In this document: piece by piece, positions 14,400 to 20,418 of the stretch
Numbering within the stretch: position 1 is the first letter of the stretch
How the letters are laid out: the number at the start of each line of letters is the position of its first letter
Source: Alphaproteobacteria bacterium
GTDB taxonomy: Bacteria > Pseudomonadota > Alphaproteobacteria > ATCC43930 > CGMCC-115725
DNA: 25,594 nt
Reading direction: 5' to 3'
Assembly (NCBI GenBank): GCA_019237175.1
Contig: JAFAHP010000017.1
Span: 1-25,594, forward strand
Position numbers and translations under genes: made by a program
Notes under the pieces: model-generated
What the model saw: the letters and a program-made list of their open reading frames with translations, nothing else
Told to the model about the DNA's origin: nothing
Databases searched by the model: none

Positions 14400-15926
14400 A
14401 TGACGGGAGAGTCGGCCCCGACCATCCCCTATCGCGGCGCGATCACCGCGACCATCATCTGCGCATGCGTTATGCAGGGGCTCGACACGACGATCGTCAA
14501 TGTCTGCCTGCCGCATATCCAAGGCAGCATGTCGGCTGCACAAGACCAGATCTCGTGGGTGTTGACGTCTTATATCGTCGCTTCAGCGATCATGATGCCG
14601 CTGACCGGCTGGCTTGCCGGCCATTTCGGCGTCAAATACATTTTCTTCGCTTCGATTGTCGGCTTCACGCTCACCTCGGCGCTGTGCGGCGCCGCAACGA
14701 GCCTCTCGCAGCTCGTGTTTTATCGCCTCTTGCAGGGCGTGTGCAGCGCGGGGCTGGTGCCGTTGGGACAGGCCACACTGTTTACGATCTATCCGCGCGA
14801 AAAGCACGGGCAGGCGATGGCGATCTTCAGCACCGGGGCGATGATGGGGCCAATCGTCGGTCCCACACTCGGCGGCTGGCTGACCGAGAACCTCGATTGG
14901 CGCTGGTGCTTTTACATCAACCTGCCGGTTGGTGCGCTGTGCGCCCTCGGGGCCTTCTTCTTCATCCGACAAACCCGCAGCATGCGCCGCAGCGAATTCG
15001 ACATGTTCGGCTTTTTGATGCTGAGCATAGCCGTCGGTGCGCTGCAATTGATGCTCGATCGCGGTCAGCTCAAGGACTGGTTTCATTCGACAGAAATCTG
15101 GATCGAAGCGACGATTTCAGCCTTGTGCTTTTACCTGTTGATCATCCACACGATGACGACCGGCCATCGCTCATTCGTCAATCGCGAATTATTGAAGAGC
15201 CCGAATTTTGTCGCCGGCAGCCTGTTGATGTTCGGCGTCGGCATGATCTTGAGCGGCACCTTGGCGCTGTTGCCGTCGATGATGCAGGTGCTGATGAACT
15301 ACCCGGTGTTCGACGCCGGGTGGATGATGGCGCCGCGCGGGTTCGGCACGATGCTGGCGATGTTTCTCGTCTCCCGCATCATCGACCAGGTCGACAATCG
15401 CATCTTTATTCTGGTCGGGTTTCTGCTGACCGGCGCCTCGCTATGGCAGATGACGGGTTGGTCGCTCGAGATGGGCTCGGAGCCGATCCTGTTCGCCGGG
15501 TTTGCCCAAGGGTTCGGGCTCGGTTGCACCTTTGTGCCGCTCAACCTGTTGGCGTTATCCGGTCTCCCGCACCACATCCTGACCCAGGGAACCGCACTGC
15601 GCGCGCTGATGCGGATGCTGGGCGGCAGCATCGGCATCGCCATCCTCGAAACGCAACTGACCCAGAACACCCAGATCGTCCATTCCCGGCTGGTCGAGCA
15701 ATTGCGCCCGGACAACCCACTGGCGCACACCCCTTATCTGATGCCGCCCTTCAGTCTCACCACGCCGACGGGAATTGCCGCACTCAACCAGGAGGTCACC
15801 CGCCAGGCTGCAATGATCTCCTACATCGACGATTTTATGCTGATGCTGATCGTCATTCTCGCATCGTTGCCATTGCTGCTCTTGGTCCGCGGCCCGCGCC
15901 GCCAGCCGGTGGTCGCTGCCGAATAG
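14400..15926 (+). CDS. DHA2-family MFS drug/H+ antiporter (EmrB-like)
   Basis: A 508-residue inner-membrane transporter with about 14 hydrophobic segments, as expected for the DHA2 (EmrB/QacA) group. Motif D1 LDTTIVNVCLP is at 28-38, motif A in a divergent form GWLAGHFGVKYIF at 70-82, the antiporter motif C GPIVGPTLGGWL at 150-161, and DWRWCFYINLPVG at 166-178. It probably exports toxic organic compounds using the proton gradient. EmrB-type pumps usually work with a periplasmic adaptor (EmrA) and TolC; no adaptor gene lies on either side, so it is an orphan here. ATG 14400 has no clear ribosome-binding site. The substrate cannot be inferred. Confidence 0.9.
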   Translation: MTGESAPTIPYRGAITATIICACVMQGLDTTIVNVCLPHIQGSMSAAQDQISWVLTSYIVASAIMMPLTGWLAGHFGVKYIFFASIVGFTLTSALCGAATSLSQLVFYRLLQGVCSAGLVPLGQATLFTIYPREKHGQAMAIFSTGAMMGPIVGPTLGGWLTENLDWRWCFYINLPVGALCALGAFFFIRQTRSMRRSEFDMFGFLMLSIAVGALQLMLDRGQLKDWFHSTEIWIEATISALCFYLLIIHTMTTGHRSFVNRELLKSPNFVAGSLLMFGVGMILSGTLALLPSMMQVLMNYPVFDAGWMMAPRGFGTMLAMFLVSRIIDQVDNRIFILVGFLLTGASLWQMTGWSLEMGSEPILFAGFAQGFGLGCTFVPLNLLALSGLPHHILTQGTALRALMRMLGGSIGIAILETQLTQNTQIVHSRLVEQLRPDNPLAHTPYLMPPFSLTTPTGIAALNQEVTRQAAMISYIDDFMLMLIVILASLPLLLLVRGPRRQPVVAAE

Positions 15927-16007
15927 CCGCAATGGCCTCATATAATTGTTCGCGTTACCGCATATCACAAAGTATCGTAAGCGCTTGAATTTTGGTAGTA
16001 AGAGCAA

Positions 16008-16028
16008 GAGTATTCACAGTGAACACTC
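16008..16028. promoter_or_regulatory. 21-bp inverted repeat upstream of the TPR gene
   Basis: Arms GAGTATTCAC and GTGAACACTC flank a single A; 9 of 10 positions pair. It lies 55 bp upstream of the TPR-protein start. A one-base centre suits a protein-binding operator better than an RNA hairpin. No matching copy was seen elsewhere in the window, and the binding protein is unknown. Confidence 0.5.
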
Positions 16029-16083
16029 ACCGGAACCAGGCGAATGTCCATAGTTTAGCTCTGGCTATAGAAGGAACGACCGC

Positions 16084-17196
16084 TTGGAAGAAACAGATCG
16101 CAAGCATTCCACGAACAAACCCGCCGCCGACCCGCACGGACCCTCGCCAATAGAAAAGCGAATGAGCAACGTGCTTATTAGCGTGGGGCTGGCAATTTTA
16201 GCCGCGGCCCTGATCTCAGGGGTGCGGGAGTTTTTACATTCATCCCTTCCTCCAAAAAAAGCAGCCACGGTGGCAATTGAAAAAAAACAGTCTCCGCCCG
16301 CGAACAACCCACAAATCTTCATCGCCAACAGAGCGCCCATTGTGCCGCCACAGCGGCCAGCCGATCATCCACTGGCAACTGAGGCCGCGAAACCTGCCGT
16401 AAATTCCGCCGTTCGGAATTTGCTCGATAAAGGCTGGGCGTTGGTGGCACCACCGTACTCCGTACTCCGGTGGCAGCAAGGGGGTGAGGATTTTGAACGT
16501 GCTTTGAAGGTTGATGCTGGTTCGAATGAGTCCAGAATTGGGTTGGCTTATGTCCTCGGTGCAAAATTGTCGGACCAGTGGGCCCCGGTTCTCCAGGAAA
16601 ACCCAAAACGAGCCGAAGAGCTTCTGAGGGAAGTTCTCAATAAAGGGGACACCACACCCCAAATGGCGGCTGCGCATTTTACATTGGGGTTGGTTTACCA
16701 GGCCCAGAACCGGTTGCCCGAGGCCAAGACTGAGTTCATGCGCAGTATTTCACTCGATCCCGATAACGCCCGTGCCTATCTTCATCTCGGGGAAACCTTG
16801 ATGTACATGGGGAAGCCCGAATGCCAACCCTTTGAAAAGGCTATTCGTCTCAGTACACAACGGAACGACACTACCGCGATGAATTATTGGGGGTTGGGCA
16901 CCTGCCATCTAATATTGGGGGATATGGATCAAGGCATTGTTGGGTTGGGGAAGGCGCTCATGGCAAATGAGCGCTCGTGGGTGCCGTATTTTTATCTTGC
17001 AGGAGCTTATGGATTGAAAGGTGATCTCGACGAAGCGAGGTCAGCACTTTCAGAATCTCTGAAACGGAAGCCGGCGCTCAAATCTCTGGCGCGAATGCGG
17101 TCCGAGAACCCGTGGCTCGGCAATCCGTATTATTGGGCACTACAGGAAAATACATTGAATCGCGGATGGCGGAAGGCGGGCTTATCGGATCAGTGA
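16084..17196 (+). CDS. Membrane-anchored tetratricopeptide-repeat protein
   Basis: A 370-residue protein: polar N-terminus (1-27), one membrane helix (about 29-47, NVLISVGLAILAAALISGV), a Pro/Lys-rich linker (50-105), then helical repeats. The clearest TPRs are at about 197-230 (AAAHFTLGLVYQAQNRLPEA), 231-258 and 299-330. The segment NPYYWALQENTLNRGWRKAG at the C-terminus resembles the tail of TPR modules found in some bacterial class III adenylate cyclases, but no cyclase domain is present. The start is TTG 16084, with AAGGA 9 nt upstream; ATG 16162 is an alternative with a weak site and would lose the polar N-terminus. The gene looks AT-richer than the neighbouring core genes. Its stop overlaps the convergent TAXI gene by 7 bp. 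The function is unknown; a scaffold in the periplasm or at the inner membrane is inference. Confidence 0.75.
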   Translation: MEETDRKHSTNKPAADPHGPSPIEKRMSNVLISVGLAILAAALISGVREFLHSSLPPKKAATVAIEKKQSPPANNPQIFIANRAPIVPPQRPADHPLATEAAKPAVNSAVRNLLDKGWALVAPPYSVLRWQQGGEDFERALKVDAGSNESRIGLAYVLGAKLSDQWAPVLQENPKRAEELLREVLNKGDTTPQMAAAHFTLGLVYQAQNRLPEAKTEFMRSISLDPDNARAYLHLGETLMYMGKPECQPFEKAIRLSTQRNDTTAMNYWGLGTCHLILGDMDQGIVGLGKALMANERSWVPYFYLAGAYGLKGDLDEARSALSESLKRKPALKSLARMRSENPWLGNPYYWALQENTLNRGWRKAGLSDQ

Positions 17197-18419
17197 ACAT
17201 CGACATCGTGGACGGCAACAACCATTCGATGTTGCTTCTCATAAGCAGCGAAAGCCCGGAATAATGCCTCGCGCTGGTTCGGATCGAGTTGCACTACCGC
17301 GTGTTTCGCGTATTCAGCGAAAGCCTGGAATAGCTGTTCCCGCTGGTTCGGGTCAAGTTGTGCCAACGCACGGTCGGATGTGGTAATCAGTCCGGTCTTT
17401 TTCAGCCATCGCTCGGCACCCGGAAACCGGGTCCATCCCGAAACCTCGGAGGTAACATCGAAAGGGTGCCATTTTGGGCGGAGAGCCTTAATCTGATTGA
17501 GGTGCATGAAAAAGGCTCGTACAAAGCGCTCGACTCTCGTATGCCGCTCTGATTTATCAGGCCAGTTATACGCGACTAGAACTGTCCCGACCTCGACGGT
17601 TGCGACCGGCGCGATCTGTGAGACGAGTTCGGGATAATCATCGCTGGTTATCGTGGCCCGCATATAATCTTTCGGCAGATCGCCAATCACCGCGAGAAAA
17701 TGAATTTTCTCATCGGGACGTATATCTTGAAACATTCGCGATGGCTTGGTGCCCACGTAAACCATCGCCGAAATTTCTCCACGGCGTAATTGATCGAGCG
17801 CCAGCGGATTCGGCAAGGTTGTCACGATAGGTTGGACTCGAACTGCTTTAAAAATGTTTGTCCCGGTAGTGTAAGTTCCGCTGGCAGGTCGCGCAAAATT
17901 GACCTTCTTTCCTTGTAAATCACTAAGAGACTGGATATCTGGCCCAGCCAATACGTGAACCTGTTCATCATAAAACTTCGTAACATATTGTAGATACTTG
18001 TCTACTCCTGGAAACGGAGGATTGCGTTTGATCTCGTCCAGAACGTCAGTTTGGATGATCCCAAAATCAATTCCCCGAGTGAAAATCACGTCCGCCACGT
18101 TTTGCGCCGCCCCGGATCCCGAAATTGGGAGCAGCCTCACACCGTCACCGTCTGCGGCAAGCGCAAATCCCATATCGGTAGTCGCGTCGGTGCCATCCGA
18201 AACGATGCCGACCAGACCCCGATTGGCTTGATCCCGCAATTTATGGCGCAGGTGCTCCGCCGAGTTCTCGCCGCGAATTGCCGATATTGACTGGTGCTTC
18301 GCCGACGTAGGAACTGCAGGTTCAGTCTCACCCCCCAGCTGGGCTTGGGCCCAGATGGGTGTTACGAGCAATAATAGAGATGCGATTACGGTTGCTGCGG
18401 CGCCCATATATCGGGTCAT
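17190..18419 (-). CDS. TAXI-family periplasmic solute-binding protein (orphan)
   Basis: A 409-residue secreted protein with a signal peptide (MTRYMGAAATVIASLLLLVT, likely cut after A26) and a type 2 periplasmic-binding fold of the TRAP-associated extracytoplasmic immunogenic (TAXI) family. Matching segments include LLPISGSGAAQNVADVIFTR, DFGIIQTDVL, LSDLQGKKVNFARPASGTYT and LRRGEISAMVYVGTKPSR. TAXI proteins normally deliver substrates to a fused TRAP membrane protein, but no TRAP gene is nearby. The last 55 residues hold a tandem duplication (period 23 residues, starts 355 and 378) of LDPNQRE-x-LF-x-AFA-x-Y. ATG 18417-18419 gives the signal peptide; an upstream GGGGTG may serve as ribosome-binding site. 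It is AT-richer than the core genes and converges on the TPR gene with a 7-bp overlap. Confidence 0.85.
   Translation of the reverse strand: MTRYMGAAATVIASLLLLVTPIWAQAQLGGETEPAVPTSAKHQSISAIRGENSAEHLRHKLRDQANRGLVGIVSDGTDATTDMGFALAADGDGVRLLPISGSGAAQNVADVIFTRGIDFGIIQTDVLDEIKRNPPFPGVDKYLQYVTKFYDEQVHVLAGPDIQSLSDLQGKKVNFARPASGTYTTGTNIFKAVRVQPIVTTLPNPLALDQLRRGEISAMVYVGTKPSRMFQDIRPDEKIHFLAVIGDLPKDYMRATITSDDYPELVSQIAPVATVEVGTVLVAYNWPDKSERHTRVERFVRAFFMHLNQIKALRPKWHPFDVTSEVSGWTRFPGAERWLKKTGLITTSDRALAQLDPNQREQLFQAFAEYAKHAVVQLDPNQREALFRAFAAYEKQHRMVVAVHDVDVH
17246..17365. repeat. Tandem 69-bp duplication inside the TAXI gene
   Basis: CAGCGAAAGCC at 17246 recurs as CAGCGAAAGCC at 17315, and CGCTGGTTCGG recurs at the same 69-bp offset. 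The in-frame duplication gives two 23-residue copies of the LDPNQRE...LF.AFA.Y motif. The second (partial) copy is clearly diverged, so this is not a very recent event. Confidence 0.75.
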
Positions 18420-18467
18420 TTTCACCCCACATACAGTCAATGCAAACGCAACACCACAACCGCATAA

Positions 18468-18487
18468 TGGTTGCATCTATGCTACCA
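18468..18487. promoter_or_regulatory. 20-bp inverted repeat upstream of the TAXI gene
   Basis: Arms TGGTTGCAT and ATGCTACCA are separated by CT; 8 of 9 positions pair. It lies 48 bp upstream of the TAXI start in an AT-rich stretch that probably holds the promoter. Candidate operator; sequence unrelated to the repeat before the TPR gene. Confidence 0.45.
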
Positions 18488-19090
18488 AATCGGACTGTTA
18501 GTTAACCTTAATAACTGGCGGCCCGGGTAGATTTCCGCTACGCCATCAACTTATTGTTAAGAAGCTACTCGATCGATTGATTCCCGCCAAATCGCGCCGA
18601 AGCCCCCTGCATGTACGCAATCGTCAGGTCGACGGGCATGCCGGCGCTGATCTACCGATGGCACTTTCGGGGCGCACTAGGAGCAACAGGTCTTAAGGTT
18701 TGCCGGGGTGACGCCTGTTGGGGATGGTCGACCCCGTTAGCGATGCGAAGCGACGGAACTGGCTTGACCGGATGAGAGGCTTCTGTAGCCGCATTGTTTC
18801 GTAGGCAGTGATGTCCACCTATCGCGCTAGCTCGATTTCCATGAAGATGGTCGTGGAAGTCTGGAAATGGCCGTTTTCCTGGGCTTCTTGCATTTCCAAT
18901 CGGTGTGTTGGAAATGATTTTCAGCGGCCTCGTGTGAATCAGACACGGCGCGATTTCCACATGTCCAGCATTTCCACCCCTACCGGGGGACCGGCCCACC
19001 CCGGATATGGTCGACCGGCCCAAGCCGTCGGAGCCCGAGGCGGCCGCGGCGATATCGTGCGTCTGATACATTCGGCAGTAAGATAGCGCC
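18488..19090. other. Non-coding region between the TAXI and pentapeptide genes
   Basis: About 600 bp without a recognisable gene. Several short frames exist on both strands but none has a family resemblance. The first part (18480-18570) is AT-rich with GTTAAC and TTAACCTTAATAA. The part 18834-18977 carries the ATTTCCA array. The last 110 bp before the pentapeptide gene are GC-rich and probably hold its promoter, which I could not define. Confidence 0.45.
18834..18977. repeat. Cluster of six ATTTCCA motifs
   Basis: The 7-mer ATTTCCA occurs at 18835-18841 (+), 18862-18868 (-), 18892-18898 (+), 18909-18915 (-), 18953-18959 (+) and 18970-18976 (+). Copies three and four form a perfect stem, CATTTCCAA (18891-18899) with TTGGAAATG (18908-18916), loop of 8. 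GATTTCCA at 18834 also nearly pairs with TGGAAGTC at 18854. Copies 3-4 and 5-6 are each 17 bp apart. Spacings are not multiples of three, so this is not a coding repeat. It ends about 115 bp before the first pentapeptide-repeat gene. Confidence 0.7.
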
Positions 19091-19882
19091 ATGACGGACT
19101 CGGACGGACCACGATCCCCCTTTGCCGGGATGGCCGACCTCTCGGACTGGAAGCCCGTCCGCGCGCTTTCCGCCGACGAAATCGAGCAGATGCTGGCGTT
19201 GCACCAGCTCTATCTGAACACCGAATACCGCGAGGGCCACCGTGCAAATTTGTCGTCCGCCGAGCTGACCGGACGGGATTTCTCCCGGCTAAAGCTCCGT
19301 GGGATCAAGATGGACCGCGCCTTGCTCCGCGGGGCTAATTTCATCGGGGCCGATTTGCGCGGTGCCAATCTGATTGGCGCGACATTGCAGCACGCGCGCC
19401 TCGATCGATCGGATCTGTCCCGGGCGCGTCTCAGCGGCGCTAATCTGGTTTCGGCAAGCCTCGAGAACGCGTGCCTCGCCAAAGCCGAGATGGAATTCGC
19501 GCTGATGGCCAACGCGGTGCTGCGGGGGGCCTGCCTCTCCGAAGTTGATATGAGCGGGGCCCAACTCGACCGCGCCGTACTTACGCGGGCCGACCTGCGC
19601 AAGGCCAACCTGCGGGGAGCCGGGCTTCGCGAGGCAGGACTGGACGAGGCCGACCTCCGAGGTGCGCGACTGGGTGGCGCGTTCCTGGTTGGGGCCTCGC
19701 TACGCGCAGCCGATTTGCGCGGCAGTTATTTGCGTTTGGCGAGGCTGGACGGCTCCGATTTGTCCGATGCCAACCTGGAAGACGTCGAAGGCCTGACGCC
19801 GACTCAGCTTGAAGGCGCCCACCTCAATATCCGAACAAAGCTTCCCGATGGTTTGGCAGGGGCGGAAAATGGCGAACGATGA
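19091..19882 (+). CDS. Pentapeptide-repeat protein
   Basis: A 263-residue protein. After a non-repeat N-terminus (1-50, with an acidic helical DEIEQMLALHQLYLNTEYRE), residues about 53-238 consist of some 35 tandem A(D/N)LxX pentapeptides, for example LRGANFIGADLRGANLIGAT and DLRKANLRGAGLREAGLDEA. Such repeats fold into a right-handed quadrilateral beta-helix. Some family members mimic DNA and protect gyrase (Qnr, MfpA); most are of unknown role, and nothing here points specifically to gyrase. No signal peptide is seen, so it is probably cytosolic. ATG 19091 is the first start after the GC-rich leader. Its last 14 bp overlap a second pentapeptide gene. Confidence 0.92.
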   Translation: MTDSDGPRSPFAGMADLSDWKPVRALSADEIEQMLALHQLYLNTEYREGHRANLSSAELTGRDFSRLKLRGIKMDRALLRGANFIGADLRGANLIGATLQHARLDRSDLSRARLSGANLVSASLENACLAKAEMEFALMANAVLRGACLSEVDMSGAQLDRAVLTRADLRKANLRGAGLREAGLDEADLRGARLGGAFLVGASLRAADLRGSYLRLARLDGSDLSDANLEDVEGLTPTQLEGAHLNIRTKLPDGLAGAENGER

Positions 19883-20258
19883 ACATCTCGCCCTCCTCAG
19901 AAGCGGCGCATCGGCCTGGAACGGATGGCGAGCAGGGCGAGACGCCGCGCCTGATTTGTCTCGGGCAGGTCTGCGAGGCGTTGATCTGAGTGGGTATGAT
20001 CTCTCGCAGACGGATCTTCGCGGTGCCGACCTCCGGGGCACAAATTTCAGCGGAACGAAGCTGTCGGCCGCGCATCTGGAGGGCGCAAACCTGTTCAAAG
20101 CGGTGCTCGATGGCGCCGACCTCGCCGGAGCCTACCTTTATGGAGCCCAATTCCTGAATTGCGCCCAACTGGTCGTCACTCGGAACTGGCAGTCGGCATT
20201 CCGCGACGAAGCGCTCGCCTGTGGGGCTTCAATTCCGAAAAAGCCGGTGTCGGCGTAA
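19869..20258 (+). CDS. Second pentapeptide-repeat protein
   Basis: A 129-residue protein starting MANDEHLALLRSGASAWNGW, an N-terminal cap (EHLxLLxxGxxxWNxWR) found on many short pentapeptide-repeat proteins. About 14 pentapeptides follow (about 36-105, e.g. DLRGADLRGTNFSGTKLSAA and DGADLAGAYLYGAQ), then a C-terminal non-repeat tail ending AFRDEALACGASIPKKPVSA. ATG 19869 lies inside the end of the preceding gene with GGGGCGG just before it, so the two are translationally coupled and probably act together. An upstream in-frame start would only add sequence shadowing gene one. The function is unknown. Confidence 0.88.
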   Translation: MANDEHLALLRSGASAWNGWRAGRDAAPDLSRAGLRGVDLSGYDLSQTDLRGADLRGTNFSGTKLSAAHLEGANLFKAVLDGADLAGAYLYGAQFLNCAQLVVTRNWQSAFRDEALACGASIPKKPVSA

Positions 20259-20418
20259 GTACCTGCCATTTACGCGTCCCGCGCTCCAGTAATCTCAGGA
20301 ATCCGATACTCCGGGGCACGCGCGGGCGCCAAAACTGGTCTGATCGACGAGCGAAAACTGGCTCTTGCAGAGATCCATCTGGGTTCCCACAATCGCCCGA
20401 CCTGTGATGGAGCGGATC

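Noticed and set aside
14465..15988. A 507-codon open frame on the plus strand overlapping the whole MFS gene.
   Set aside because: It is the +2 shadow of the transporter; its product is Arg/His/Asp-rich with no family resemblance, an artefact of GC-rich codon use.
18590..18680. A 24-codon minus-strand frame (MPVDLTIAYMQGAS...) between the TAXI and pentapeptide genes.
   Set aside because: Very short, no ribosome-binding site and no known relative; it may be a remnant but cannot be supported as a gene.
18652..19092. A 146-codon minus-strand frame across the ATTTCCA array.
   Set aside because: No recognisable domain, atypical composition, and it runs through the repeat array; the repeat spacing is not in frame.
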